From the NCBI GenBank assembly GCA_022606495.2, contig JAHDVE020007094.1:62001-126000 (forward strand): a stretch of DNA of 64,000 nt, in the 5' to 3' direction. Source of the stretch: Halesus radiatus (Eukaryota > Arthropoda > Insecta > Trichoptera > Limnephilidae). The position numbers and the translations under genes are program-made. Positions within the stretch are counted from its first letter, which is position 1, and the number at the start of each line of letters is the position of its first letter. Below the pieces are notes generated by a model. It made no database searches. It was given only the letters and a program-made list of their open reading frames with translations, and was not told where the DNA came from. Of the stretch, positions 43,235-56,040 are shown piece after piece.

Positions 43235-43700
43235 ATATATCTGAGGGTGCTGTGTGGAGGGTCTTTTTGAGGAAGGGACGGAGCGATCTTGTGTCTTGAA
43301 GTCGCCCATGTTTAAAGAGGGAGGAAACACAAAGATTGGCAAGTCGTTCATAAGAACGAGTCATAGAAGCGATCTGTTCTCAGGTTACAAATGTCAACCA
43401 TGTACAAATGTTGGGCGCGCGTTTGGGGTATTTCCGCGTTCAATGATCAATGACACCAGTTGCTCGGAGCAGCTTCCATTGAAATACCAGTAGCGCAAGG
43501 ACTGGGTTTCCAGCTGACTTCAAATACTATAAACCTTTTGTTGATATATTTGAATTTATCATAGTTCGTTTCTGCACACAGTTGAGGGCTTTTTCAGGTG
43601 GTGTGGACCTTCCAGACCAGAGGTGGCTGCCAAATTCAACAGTTTGTCTCACTCGCGATTTATCAACTATCTAGCGCAAATTTATTTCTCAATTAATTTA
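43235..43700 (-). mobile_element. LINE-B relic
   Basis: GGTGCTGTGTGGAGGGTCTT at the tail side, then CAAATGTTGGGCGCGCGTTT and CCAGACCAGAGGTGGCTGCC, all in - orientation. Confidence 0.65.
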
Positions 43701-45470
43701 AATTAAATTCATTTAAATAATTAGGAGTATGTATGAAAAGTTGTACATTCCTCTGCCTATCCTGTCAGCAACGGTTAATTATAAAATAAAATAAGTAAAT
43801 AATAATAATAATGTCACATATTTGGAAACTCACATAACGAAATTCCGTACATTTCGTATTATCAATCCTAGCGACTTGAACTTCAACTAAAATCCTAACC
43901 ACTTGCGAATGTTCTTTGATCAATTTACTGGTTCTCTTTCTTTCCGCTAGATGGAACTAATATTTTTCCATCAGTAAATTTGTATCTAATCTTATCGAAG
44001 TTTCCATTATTTTTCCGTTTATTTTTGCCAACTTTAGTTTCGGCCAATTTTGACAGTTCGTCTGACGTTTCGTCAAACATTCGCGCAAATTTATAAAAAA
44101 AAAACGAGTAAAATTATAATTTGAACCTTGCACCTGACCGCTGACGCGACCGACCCGATTTCGCGTTATTTGCGCTGTGTAAAGTGAACAATTACTTCTG
44201 ATTGTATAAAAAAGTGATGTTTTTGTTTGTGATTTGAGGTTAGGTATCAAATTGTGACGCAAAATACGTTTTAATTCGTTTAAAATGTACGGAATTTACG
44301 GCAGAATTGCGTAATTTCGAGTTTTGTGTGTACACTTTATATTTTGTAGCGTATTTTGTGTTTTTTTTAATGATTTGTGCAAATGGCCGTGACATTTCCA
44401 AGTAATTACCCACTTATATTATGGATGTCAATAATTATTGATATAATTTTGTCGTGCGTCATATTTATAGTAATAATAAATTGCTTCTTTACGGTTACGA
44501 TGAAATGAATATATTATTGAATTGTTCGTTTTACTTGGTCTGCGCGCCACTGAACACGACACACCTAGAAGTGACCAACAAGGAACTCCATCGAAAAATA
44601 TAATTGCTTTAAAAATGTGCATTCATATAGATCAGCAAACGCCAATTTTTAATATGTCACTTTTATTAAATGTAATTTTATACGTGGAATTTATAAATCT
44701 TTGTTTAAAAGTGAATTAAAAATCTTTTCATCAAAACTCCTTGTTATGTTGGTACCGTTGCATTTGAAACATCTGACGTCACGTGCGCATTCTGTTTTTG
44801 GATTAGTGTAGAAATTTTTATTTTTCATTTTTGTTTTGTATTTAGCTCTATAATTGTTGTTCAATAAAAAAATAAAAAATTCTTATTAGGTAAATAAATT
44901 AAGAGTGAATACTCTTACCGTATTGATAATATTAATGCTCAATACTATTATTACTCTTTGAGGAAAAGTGTCTAAAAATGCGCATAATTTTATTTATGGT
45001 TTACTACGGATAGAATATTAAATTATGTCCCTTAAAGCTCATCCTTGTTTTGACATTTGACTTTTTAATTTTTTTCGCACCCATAAATAATGTCCGGTCT
45101 TTCCGGTTTATAAAAAAAATCGATTTCCAAGACTGAAAATTTGGAAAAAACGTCACGTCAAAAATACGTAATTTAAAAAAAAGTATATATAGAATGTATT
45201 CTTGTTTGAACCGAAAAAACAAAGTTAAACATGTGATGCAAGTGGTCTATTCTTATGAAGGGAATTTTTAGGAACAGGTTCAATTTATCCTTGGCATATT
45301 TTTTGGTTTTCGTAATGTAAAGCGATTCGTAGTATGGAATTTCGATAGCTTCCATTTAAATGAACCTAATTAACTAAATTCCGATGTTTGTAAAGTACCT
45401 ATGCCAACAGCCTGAAATGTTAGATAAAGGTGATTTAAATTCTAAAAAATTATAATAAACTAGACGTGTT
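43701..45470. other. AT-rich region without recognised gene
   Basis: Open frames here are short and compositional. No repeat of note was recognised. Confidence 0.5.
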
Positions 45471-45474
45471 AAGT

Positions 45475-45640
45475 ACGAGTATGTGTGATGCACCTATAAT
45501 TTGTAATAATTCTGTGGTAATTAAACCACAAACTCCTTTAAATGTAATGTCATTGACATGGAATCGGAATCGCAGTTAAGCGCACTGTTTAGGATAAGTA
45601 AAATGCCTTATCCTTAAAAATAACTGGAATCAGCAGGAAC
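45475..45640 (+). repeat. Dispersed repeat family F, copy 2
   Basis: It is the inverse of 12290-12480 (TGTGATGCACCTATAATTTG, GACATGGAATCGGAATCGCA, AACTGGAATCAGCAGG). Confidence 0.45.
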
Positions 45641-46384
45641 ACTTGATGCAACTTCTAGAACACGGAGACGCCCGCGGCGCCTTTCTATCGGTTCACCGCT
45701 TCAGTGGACGCGACGGACCGTCGAAGTTCATGGTCAATTTTATTGGCAACTCATTTTGGAAAAATCCTTGAGAAATAATGAAGCAAGGATTCGTAATAGA
45801 TTCAAGGAAATCATCAGAAACATAAAGAACACGGAAACTAGTATGATATTATTAATGCTCAATACTATTATTATTCTTTGAGTTGAAGTTTCTAAAAAGG
45901 TACATAATGTTATTATTTATGTTTAGTTATGGTTTACTAAGAATAGAGTTTAAATTTATGTACGATAAAGCTCATCCTTGTTTTGACATTTGACATTCTA
46001 ACCTCAAAACTGATCAAAACCGACCGGCCATCGATTTGGAGCATTTTGGCGGGCTTTGGAAAATTGAAAATTATTTTAACACTGAAAAGTAGTTTTAGAA
46101 AAAAAAAAAAACTAAATAAACAGGTATTTAAGTTTGAACGTCATTACTGTATAAAAAAAGATCTGGAGTTCCTTATTTGTAGTGATGAATTTGATGAATA
46201 TCAATTTTATCACACGGTATGAATGGGTTAATATTTCATAAACGTGAGTATGGGCGGAGTCACATCGCCGCCGCGGCCGCGCGCAGTAGAAACCAAATTT
46301 GGAACTGTACCAGGTCGTTCTTAAGCCGAACCTAGTATAGGCACGTCTCTTGTTAGTAATTGTTGAGGATGTATGCAATGATAG

Positions 46385-46620
46385 TATTTTTGTAACCGAA
46401 CATATCTACTATGTCTGAATAAGTATTACCTTCTGCGTGAAGTCTAGGTACAAGCGAGTTTTTGAATTATGACGAACAGAGACAGATGTTTTAATGCAGT
46501 GGGCCCACATTTTTGGAATGACCTTCCATTTCGTTAGAGGTCAGAAACAATTTAGAAACCTTCAAGAAAGGTCTAAAAACATATCCATTTAAATGGGACT
46601 ACAAACTTTAACAATTGATG
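46385..46620 (-). mobile_element. RT C-terminal relic
   Basis: It matches 34270-34380 inverted (GAATAAGTATTACCTTCTGC, GTCTAGGTACAAGCGAG) and the 19930-20150 frame at protein level. Confidence 0.45.
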
Positions 46621-46979
46621 TGATTTTAGTCACTAAACGGCGCTATAGATTTTTTTTCCATTTATTTAACTGTTCAAAACAAACTATGTTTTCACATTGA
46701 AACTTTTAATTATATCTTTTATACTTACCGCTGTTTTAGATTGAAAATCATCCTTTATCAATGAATATCATAGACATTCTTCATCGCTCGACGAATCATC
46801 TAGAGGTCCACACAGATAAAAGCGGGCAATTTACCTAAGTTTTGGTGAAATGAAATAATGCAATTATTTACGTAAATTAATGATGTTAAATTTAAAAGAT
46901 TTTATACTATGCTGTGTTGGTTGCGTTGCCCCCCTCAGGGCACATGTGTAGATTGTGATGAAGTGTGTCTTTATGTATG

Positions 46980-47235
46980 TACAAGTGATACCGTGTGGAG
47001 GGTGTTAGATACAGCTTCTCCTTGGTGACCATTTAACAACAAAGAGGCCGGCAGATCATTCCATAGCCGAACTGTTGAACACAAGAATCGACCCGTTCTC
47101 ATGTGACAAATGCCAGCCGTTTGGCGTGTTTTCCTACTGAGCTCCGGTGATCAATGACGCTAGTTCCTCAGAGCATCTTCCATTAAAATACTGATCGAAC
47201 AAGGACAGCATTCCCACCTGACCGTTTGATAGGTA
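46980..47235 (-). mobile_element. LINE-B relic
   Basis: GATCATTCCATAGCCGAACTG, TTCTCATGTGACAAATGCC and CATCTTCCATTAAAATACTG, in - orientation. Confidence 0.65.
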
Positions 47236-47898
47236 ACCTGTGAATGTTATTTGTCTTACATATTTCACAACTCCATAACTCATTGAAACGACTTTATAAT
47301 TAATGTTATCAAATGAATTGAGTTCATTTAAATAAATTAGCTGTTTTTAAATTTTTTATTTATGTGTTACACAATTTGTTTTAATATGTGTAAATATTGA
47401 AACGATTTACTGCAGACTGTGCAAATGTCCTCAAGTTTGTCATTAGCAAAACACTCGTCAATATGTTGCTAACCACTGTATAGATAACTCCTAGAAATGT
47501 GGAATTAGAATGTGAAGTTGACATAAATAAATCCAGTCATTAAAGTCTCATAGTAGTATGTTCACATTATCAAAACAACATTTAAATAAATCAATTAAGA
47601 AAACATTATAATTTAAATACGGGGAAACACATTATTAATGTAAAAACCTCACAGAATAGAGAATTTTAATTATTTTCTAACTAAATCGGTTTTACCAATA
47701 AAAAATCATTTTTAAAAACCCGTTAAAATTAGAATGGGGTGGGAGTGAATAAATAAAATCATAAAATATGTCGTCACAATGTCGATTAACCGCAGTTTGA
47801 GAATGGCCTTGAACGCCGAAACAGCTGTCACAATAATAAAAACTAAAAATACTGCAGAGCTTAATGATAACAATATTAAATTTGATTTACATTAAATT

Positions 47899-48180
47899 TT
47901 AAAAAAAAGTCACAATGAAAATATGAAATACTCGAATACACAAACATAGATCTTCTTCCCCTTGTCCTACTCGGGTCGGGGACCCATCGCATCGACAAGG
48001 CGCCTCCAGGCGTTCCTGTCCTCGGCATACGTCCATAGTAGGTCCAGCCTCTGGAGTTGCTTCTCCCACCTGTGTCTGGGGCGGCCCACTGGACGCCTTC
48101 CCTCTGGGATTGCTCTCAGAATGAACTTTGTGCGGGATTCGACCTTCTGGCATTCTTAACACCTGCCCAAGCCACCCCAA
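47899..48180 (-). mobile_element. LINE RT tail of a further family
   Basis: The - frame starts MGWLGQVLRMPEGRIPHKVH and later ERLEAPCRCDGSPTRVGQGE. The WLGHVLRMPExRIP pattern marks the C-terminal end of non-LTR RTs. It is intact for 93 codons but isolated. Confidence 0.7.
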
Positions 48181-48559
48181 TAGCGACTTTTCTTTGATGA
48201 GTAATAGTGCTTCAATGTTTTGCTCCTCCCGAACTTTGACGAATACAAAGAAAATAAAAATGTTCCGGTCGCGACTGAGAGTTGAACTTAGATATTATAG
48301 TCTTACCGGAACAAGTGCTTCTGTTAATTGAGCTATCGAGACCTATTAATACTTACATTCGGTCATTTTTATCAATCTCATGCTTCCATTTGAGATTACT
48401 GACATTACCATAATTTTTTTCTAAGTTGTAATACTTTATGATTATGTAATAATAACTATTAGAATATGGTATTTTCTGATGGGGCAGTGCTAATGATAAT
48501 ACTCGTATTCTTAATTTACTCATTAGAACACAAAAAGCCATCATGAAAATTATACTTAA

Positions 48560-48890
48560 AGTCCCTGAAAGAAGTAGCACTGACGAAATATTCAACAAAC
48601 TTAACATTATGTCAATAAAACAATACTATTTTAACAAACAAGAAATAAAAACAATCACACATATTAGAAACACTAGATCTCACAGTCACAAACGCATGCA
48701 ACAAGGAAATACAAACACGATATTTGGACAAAAAAACTTGTTATACTATGGTCTCTACAACAAAATCCCACTCTCCTTCAAAAATCACAACAGCCATAAA
48801 AAAATTAAAAATGAACTAAAACACTGGATACGTTACACAGGGAGATCTGAAATAGAAAATATATTATCACCGAATACAGACTGACACCGA
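48560..48890 (+). mobile_element. RT C-terminal fragment, 113-codon open frame
   Basis: The + frame includes FNKLNIMSIKQYYFNKQEI, NTIFGQKNLLYYGLYNKIPL and NELKHWIRYTGRSEIEN. This FGQK...LYNKIP order is seen at the end of Jockey/I-type RTs. Relatives lie at 31985-32225 and 50751-51130. Confidence 0.6.
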
Positions 48891-49517
48891 AAACATTCAA
48901 CTGCATTTAAAACACAAAAATAATGTCGAATCCTTTCGCAACTCACTTCTGTCAGTATTTATGTTCAGTGCTGTCAGTGGTCCAAACCGGTTTTAACGAG
49001 AATCAATTACTATTCAAGTTTTCACCGCCGAAACTGATAATAAAAAAAAATGTTTCGTCATTTTATTTTTCGCTTAATTTCATCGGGAGATCGGGTTCCC
49101 TTCGCTTTGAGAAAACTGCTGAATCCTAGTTGGATCCTTGAATCTGTGGCCGGAGGTCGCGTGTCGAAAAGCCGATAAATGTTGTTGCTCTTTTATATCT
49201 AACTAGATATGAATGGCCAGATGATTCCAAACCTTCTTACTTTCTTCTGTACTCTCAAATTTGGCATTATTTTAGGTATATTCATTTTCTGTTATATAAA
49301 GAGGAATGTCCCGGTGTTTGTTTGTTTTGTATACTAATCTATAGTTTTATTTCGTTCTTAATGAAATTTTGCACACTTGACTTTCGAAACACGAGGAAGG
49401 TCGCTGTCTACACGTTATTTTGAAAAAATCACCCTCCAAAGGAGAATTTTTGTGCTTCTTGATGAAATTTCGAACACTTTCAAAGAAAGATGTTCAAAAT
49501 AAGAGTAAAATTACTAG

Positions 49518-49602
49518 GTAGAGGTAGTGGCAGAGGTAGGGGCAGGGGCAGGGGCAGGGGCAGAGGTAGGGGCAGGGGCAGGGGCAGGGGCAGGGGCAGG
49601 CA
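49518..49602 (+). repeat. (GGCAGG)n simple repeat
   Basis: A hexamer array with AGAGGTAGG variants gives an artefactual Gly-Arg open frame. It is not taken as a gene. Confidence 0.9.
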
Positions 49603-50209
49603 AGGAGAATGGGCAGTCCTACATTCAATTTCACATAATATATTCTTTGTTTATCCGTCCTACCAAGCGTCCTTAATAGATGACTTCAGAACTATCGTGA
49701 CGAACATTGCCGATTAAATCTGAGTACCTGATTCCACAGGTCCCAAGTGTATTATTTCTTGAAATTTCGAAGTGCCACTTAAAACAACACTTTTACTTGT
49801 TGGACCTCCCAACGATGTTAGTAGGTCATAAATGAAAGACCCGCGTATGACATCAAAGGCGTTAATTCGCGTGTCAATTTCCGCCACGACAGCTGCGAAG
49901 GCAATTTTTTAAGGCCTACCTAACTTATTCCCAAATATTTTTTTTTAAATTTCGAAGTTTTTTTTTAGTCTATTGTTTGTCCAATTTGGGGTTTGTAATG
50001 TTGAGGCTGACGAAAAAAAAATAGTGAAGACGATGGGGGAGGGGAAGATTGGATCTTATAAAAGTAAAGAATAAATATTCAATTGATGGTAATTAATTAA
50101 ATAAAACAAACACTTTAGATCAAGCTTCGTCAGGGTAAATGTAATAACTAAAGAATAATACAGAGTTATCCGTTATACCATATATAGATACAGAAAACAA
50201 TGCAGTGAA

Positions 50210-50458
50210 CAGAAAACAATGTTCTACCCAAACAAACATTCTTACTTTGAATGTAAACTGTGGCTAACCTCAATGTTTTTCATACTGATTTTAAAACGTT
50301 ACACCAACAGTTTTACATATTGGATTTCATTCAATCTACTCTAAACCTTCCCGACACTAACAAGAACAAACTGTGCTATATTCAGCGAAACCCGTAGAGT
50401 AATTTTCGAGAACAAACAGTCAGATAAACATTTATTTTTTATGTATATAGAGATTATG
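50210..50458 (+). repeat. Repeat family D, copy 3 (partial)
   Basis: TACCCAAACAAACATTCTT, ACAGTTTTACATATTGGATT and AGTAATTTTCGAGAAC are shared with copies 1 and 2. Confidence 0.55.
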
Positions 50459-50495
50459 GGATCTGCGACATCTAAGTACACACAGAATCTGAATA

Positions 50496-50741
50496 CGAGG
50501 TATGTTCAAAAGAAATGGTGAATTTTGAATTTTCGCGGGCTGTGTAGATTCGATTATCGATTTTTTTGTTTTGTTATGTTGGTACATATATGTTTATCAT
50601 ATGTTAGCATTATCAGCCATTTTGGATTAGTGGTTTGTTTTTGACAACTGGAAAGGTTAGTCACGTTTTTGTGTGTTCTTATATAATAAAATACTTTTCG
50701 AAAAAAAATCGAAATTCACCTTTTCTTTTGAACAAACCTCG
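50496..50741. mobile_element. Mariner-type MITE, 246 bp
   Basis: It starts CGAGGTATGTTCAAAAGAAA and ends with the inverse (TTTTGAACAAACCTCG), flanked by TA on both sides. It keeps the approximately 190-base leader of the family on the left and only a short right end. Confidence 0.8.
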
Positions 50742-50750
50742 TACAATTCA

Positions 50751-51130
50751 AAAAGGAATCATAAAGACCATTATTAAAGGACGCCTTTTATAGAAAATTT
50801 CAAATGTTTTGATTTACCAAATGTGCTACAAAAATATTCCAAAAATACTATAAAAAACAGAAATTCATGACATTAGATCGATCGATTCAAAATGTCATAA
50901 AAAAAACATTCCTTGTTATAAATCCCACTTTCGGACAAATATACTACACTACTATGTGTTGCAACAAAACTCCACAACATCCTTCAGATATCAGTTTAAT
51001 GAGTGCTAGTCAAGAATTAAAATCTGGCTGAAAGAGGTCAATGAAACAACCTTAAAAACATCACTATAAACGAACCTAATTAGATAACATCAAAGTAAAT
51101 AAGTCTATTCCACCTCAGTACAGGTGAACC
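50751..51130 (+). mobile_element. RT C-terminal relic
   Basis: Decayed words NVIKKTFLVINPTFGQIYYT and IKIWLKEVNETTLKTSL resemble the 48560 fragment. Confidence 0.4.
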
Positions 51131-51626
51131 CCCTGGTGAAAGAACCAGCGGCCTTTCTTCTCAACCCTACCGAGCAACTGTCGAGCCGAAATTTTGCCCC
51201 ATCACTGTTCAAATGCTCAAATTCGCTCTTCTCAAAAAATTAATTTACGGTTTTGATTTCTGTGGATTAAGTTCCCCTCAACAGAGGACTAGTTATAAAA
51301 AGTGTCAACAGATTCCTGGTCTATTGAAAGACAAAGATATATTTCCGTTTTCGTTTATCAAAACAGGTTTTTTTTTGTATGTTTTAAATAAAACTGAAGA
51401 GAACCTAACTTATTTTACTTATTATAAGCTGCGTTTTGTCTTGTTTTTCACGAAAGAGAAACGTCAAATGTCAAATTTAAAGTCTATGAAAGTGGGCGGG
51501 CACTATTTTATAGTCTTCGAAAGTGGGCGGGCACCACCATTCACAAATAGTTTACATGATATATAATACAATAAGTATCTTAAACTGCTATTCTGTAAAC
51601 ATTTTTATGCTTACACCATATATTTA

Positions 51627-52312
51627 CGAGGTGTGTTCAAAAGAAAAGGTAAATTTAGAATTTTCGCAGGCTGTGTACATTCGATAATCGATTTTTTTTT
51701 ATGTTGGTACACATATGTTTATCATATGTTAGCATTATCAGCCATTTTGGATCAGTGGTTTCTTTTTGACAACTGGAAAGGTTAGTCACGTTTTTGGGTG
51801 TTCTTCGATTTTTTGCTTTTTATTATTTTGTTAAAAAATCGAAAAACATCTTTTTTTTGGATTTTTTGTAGAAATGCTGATAAGGACATAGAAAACAAAG
51901 CAAATCTAAAATTTCACTTTAATCGGACTGATGATGCCCCAGAAAACGGGTATCAAGTTCCGAGCAAAACTAGGAAATTCCTCCATAGGATTAACAATTT
52001 TTTTATAAAAAGAATCAAACAATTTTTTTTGGAGAAATGCTGATGAGGACATAGAAAATAAAGCAAATCTAAAATTTCACTTCAATCGGACTGATGATGC
52101 CTCAGAAAACGAACCTAAATAAAAATCGAAGAACACCCGAAAATGTGACTTACCTTTCCAGTTGTCAAAAACAAACCACTGATCCAAAATGGCTGATGAT
52201 GCTTACATATGATAAACATATGTGTTCCAACATAACGAAAAAAAAAATCGAAAATCGAATGTACACAGCCCGCGAAAATTCAAAATTCACCTTTTCTTTT
52301 GAACACATCTCG
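51627..52312. mobile_element. Mariner-type element with approximately 190-bp inverted ends, 686 bp
   Basis: The left arm 51627-51815 is the inverse of the right arm 52125-52312 (shared words CCATTTTGGATCAGTGGTTT and GGTTAGTCACGTTTTTGGG). TA flanks the element (51625-51626, 52313-52314). The centre holds a direct duplication (about 51873-51950 and 52034-52110) with GACATAGAAAACAAAGCAAA. There is no transposase. The arms equal the transposase leader of the element at 34557. Confidence 0.8.
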
Positions 52313-52315
52313 TAT

Positions 52316-52800
52316 ATATATACTGACCCTCTACAAATCGCAAGTGCGCCCCACTGTAGAATTTGGCAGCCACCTCTGGTCGGGATCCCCAAGATATCTG
52401 TAAAAAAACCTTGACTCTGCAGAAACGGGCGGTCCGTTTGACAGATTCGCCTATCTTAACAAACAATCTTTGGAGCACAGACGTCAGATGGGAATGCTGT
52501 CCTTGTTCTACCGGTATTTCAATGGTATATGCTCTGAGGAAATAGCGTCATTGCTCCCTTCGGCACCGGCGCATGGTCGGAAAACACGCCAAACGCGCGC
52601 CCAACATTTGCACACGGTTGACATTTGTCACATGAGAACGGTTAGCTTCTATGACTCGTACTTGTGTTCAACAGCTCGGCTAGGGAATGATCTGCCGGCC
52701 TCTGTGTTATCTTCCTCCTACAACATGGGTCTCTTCAAGACCCAAGTTCACTCCTTCCTATCCTCTTAAAGACCCTCCACACAGCATCCCCAAAGATGAT
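52316..52800 (+). mobile_element. LINE-B tail, well preserved
   Basis: The + strand gives ALRQKRAVRLTDSPILTN-like and EHRRQMGMLSLFYRYFNGIC, then RKTRQTRAQHLHTVDICHMR and NDLPASVLSSSYNMGLFKTQ ending VHSFLSS. It is the best LINE-B copy. It abuts the mariner-type element on its left. Confidence 0.8.
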
Positions 52801-53870
52801 ATAGGCCTTGAGGGAAATTTTTTTTCTCTCAGAGCCTCCTAAAAAAAATGTATTTTCACATGCTTATACGAGTATATAAAGTTGCTGATTTATTTTTAAA
52901 TGATTTAATGTCTGGTTACTTACTGTACATAGTTAAAGCCATTTAAAGCCAGGTTTCTATTGTGAATGGAGGTTTTTCGCTAGACTAGTTCTGTAATGAA
53001 TTATAAATACTTTTTTTAAAAGTAATTGCTTGCCGTGTCTACGGATGTGCGGATGTTTGAAATTGAGTGGATGCCAGCAGCTGTAAGTTTTACAAATATT
53101 TTTAAATCATTGTAGATAATATTAACAACTCAAAATGAAACATGAAACCGAAAAGATACAAAAAAAGATTACGGTAGCGAATGGGACTCGATCCCAGAAC
53201 CTCGTAGTTTATCCGGGACCTTGCGCTCTTTTCCACTGAGTTACAGACTTGTGGATAAAGTCAGCAGATGTTCCATATAAATAAAAATCTGTATATCCGT
53301 GACACTATCTAAAGATTACAAATAAATTCGCGTAGAATATTGTAGTCATGATAAAAAGCTAGCAGATTTATTTTTCGGAATTCGTTAAATATGATATTTA
53401 TAGGCTGACGGTGGTGGGGAGAGAAATGAGATGGGAAAGAAGAAGGGTAGGACGTACCTGACTTCAAATTCATCCCGTAATATTTTTCAGTATCGTACCT
53501 CGATTTCTAAGAACTGGGTGCGCTGGTTCATAAATTAAAGTTATCACAATTGACTTTCTCAAATATGCAAGCGTTAAACAGGAAGGGTGAGGTGGCATCC
53601 GAAGTCTAACCCCCTGATCCTTATCTCTCCACAAGTCTGTTCTTTGGCTCTCGATGCACTGAGCTATAAGAGTTCAACATATAAAAACACAGACGATATT
53701 CATCTGCTGCGGGTTCATAATCTGATAGATCGCGACGGTTACAAACGCAGTACAAATATTGGGACCGGTTCGAATTAATGCGTAGTGAACGAAATCACAG
53801 CGGACAATGATGGCGGTAAAGTCGATGGACTAGGTATGGATTACAATTGGGTAGGTTTATAAAGATGCAT
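52801..53870. other. No recognised gene
   Basis: This is mixed sequence. Frames at 53587-53778 show no family resemblance, and a GGTGGGGAGAGAAATGAG patch near 53411 may be an old SINE. Confidence 0.45.
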
Positions 53871-53871
53871 A

Positions 53872-55060
53872 TTACTGTGCAGATCGTTTGTCCCATCTTT
53901 TGACTGATGTCTTATTTTCAGCACCAGTGCAATTTGACACCATCAGAACGGATTTGTTGTCTTTCCATTTAACAAGTGCAGTTTCTTCACTGACAAACTG
54001 CTGGCTTTCTCCTCGAAGCATGACTCTGTCATTTTTAAATTTGATGTTGGTTCTTTCAGCTAATCTATTTAGCATAATAGTCCCATGCCATGTAGTTTCT
54101 GAGCGTGTAGTTGTTTGATCAGTGGAACTGTCGTAAAATAGCGATCAAAGTAAAGACAGCTGCCAGGGGGGACACTTTTAGCCAAGTGTAGAATTACTGA
54201 TGGACCAAGGCCAAGTGGTGTGTCTCCAAAAGTACTCTTGGCTCCCTAATATATGGCAAAATCAAGCATGAGGCCACCACTTGTTGTGAGAACAAAATTC
54301 TTTAATCCCACAGGGCGAGGCTTGTTCTTCACCATACATCGTCCAGTAAACGGGATCATTTGTTCGTCGATCGAATAGTAACCTGGAACTCTTTCAAGCT
54401 AGGTACATGCATTTTGAACCCTTGTTATTACTGGTTGAACTTTCCATAGCGGGTTTTGGGCTTCTTCCGGTGGAGCGTCATCAGTTTCAACCACATGAAA
54501 AGCATTGCGTAAAGCCAAGAAACGATCGCGACTTATCACTTCAGAAATCATCAAGAGCTTCATATTAGCACGCCAGTACATTGGCAGTTGTGGATAAGGT
54601 ATACGCCCCATAATGATATGTAAGCCAATCATTTTTGACATCTCTGGTGGGTTTGTGTTCAGTTCTCTGCCAGTTTTTCTTAGGTGGTACAAGTTAGAAC
54701 ATGTACTGGCTTTTTCAAAAAAATTGTCGTCAAAATAGTCCCTAAAATATTCCATGGAAGTCCTCACAGTGTTCTTCGGTAGCTCAGGGAAGTCATAGGA
54801 TTTATCTGTGAATGGTGTTTGCTTCCAAGTACGCTTTCGTCTCGACTTCTTTCTCGAATCTCTTTTCTGCCTTGGCTCCTTCGATCTTGATATAGTGGGA
54901 GGAGGGGGGAGATTATCGTCATTTTCCATGGGCTCCTGTAGGTCAGCACACTCTGCCTCAAGCCCTTCGTCATCATTGACCAGATCTTCAATTTCCGACT
55001 CGTCACCATTACCCAGAATCTCCAAAACATTATACTCATTTATGGCGATTCCTTAAAATA
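53872..55060 (-). pseudogene. piggyBac-family transposase, broken (PGBD-like)
   Basis: On the - strand the first 208 codons (from about 55025) give an acidic N-terminus, a basic stretch, then the typical YFRDYFDDNFFEKASTCSNL region and a GLHIIMGRIPYPQLPMYW segment of piggyBac transposases. Further on, YSIDEQMIPFTGR (first catalytic Asp near 54367) and CLYFDRYFTT (second Asp near 54145) are present. Damage seen: an in-frame TAG at 54399-54401, another near 54247 and a frameshift near 54085. The frame ends after KTSVKRWDKR, so the third catalytic Asp and the Cys-rich C-terminal finger are missing. No TTAA-flanked ends were found. It is an inactive relic. Confidence 0.85.
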
Positions 55061-55314
55061 AACAAAAATACGGATTAGGTGGTTGATAAATGAGCATCTT
55101 AAAATAAAATATTTGTAGATAAATCACCTAAAAATGTGACCATAATCCTGGATGTTACGATCGTGCTGTGAGAGATTAAAAGGATAATAACTATTAGTTA
55201 ACCAAACACAACTACACAAAAATGCATTTAAACTGTTACTTAACATCTTAGGTTCTAAAACAATGCACAATTTTACAAATTTATCAAAAAATTAATACTA
55301 AAATATCTACATAC

Positions 55315-55370
55315 CTTTGCCAACTGCTGGATCAAAAAACACGGCCACCTTCGTTCGTATTTCTCGAGCT
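55315..55370 (-). pseudogene. Possible upstream exon of the piggyBac relic
   Basis: On the - strand a short open stretch encoding EIRTKVAVFFDPAVGK ends at a good donor (G|GTATGT). It joins in phase to GIAINEYNVLEIL at an AG acceptor near 55053. A TAG lies in frame shortly upstream with no ATG between, so this is either untranslated or decayed. Confidence 0.3.
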
Positions 55371-55739
55371 ACTGACTAGTTCAAACACGTTCATCTAACT
55401 TCACGCGGCTAGAGCAATTTCCGCACGATCTATGCACACCGGGTCCGCTCGCAAAAACAGATTAAATTTTCGTTAAAAATTTTTCAACGACTAACTCACG
55501 CTCGTATGAGTCCGGTTGTAAAGGGATAAATCATGACCACAAGATTCTACCCGAATTTTATTTTTAATCTTTAGATAGTGTTCCAGAATCTTATTGTCAG
55601 GATATGAGGAAGCAAACAAAAACAATAAATAATAAGTGATGGCTGAGTTTTGAAACCATCCGCCAATCAGTCTGAAGAAATGTGTAACAATGTGTACATC
55701 CCTTCTGACCCGCAGATGGTTACCTAAGAGGATAGAAAT

Positions 55740-55795
55740 CGAATGCCATAGTCTCACTGGGTGCAGACAGTTGGGAGCAGCTGGGACTCTTGAGA
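55740..55795 (+). mobile_element. SINE 3' scrap
   Basis: GAATGCCATAGTCTCACTGG and GGTTGGGAGCAG-like words followed by GGGACTCTTGAG equal the SINE 3' end. Confidence 0.6.
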
Positions 55796-56040
55796 TATAT
55801 ATATCTAGGTCAGTTGCTCAGTTGGCATCGTGTCTGGGTCCCATCCAGCCGTTGTGAGTTCAATTCTTCGGCTCTCTAAGTCCACCATAATGACACAAGC
55901 AACATCTTCCTCTTACTGTGGTGGTAGTAGGAGATTTTCAAATATTGCCAGGCTATTCTTTACCCGGGAATATTTGTCTTTCTTTAAATCTTTGATGCAC
56001 GAACTTTTATTTTTTTAAACTACAAATCCTTTGAAAATAT

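Noticed and set aside
46255..46300. CpG island promoter from the CGCCGCCGCGGCCGCGCGC run
   Set aside because: The run is under 50 bases with no neighbouring coding sequence, so a promoter cannot be supported.
49490..49717. Gly-Arg repeat protein
   Set aside because: The frame is a direct reading of a (GGCAGG)n simple repeat, with no other coding sign.
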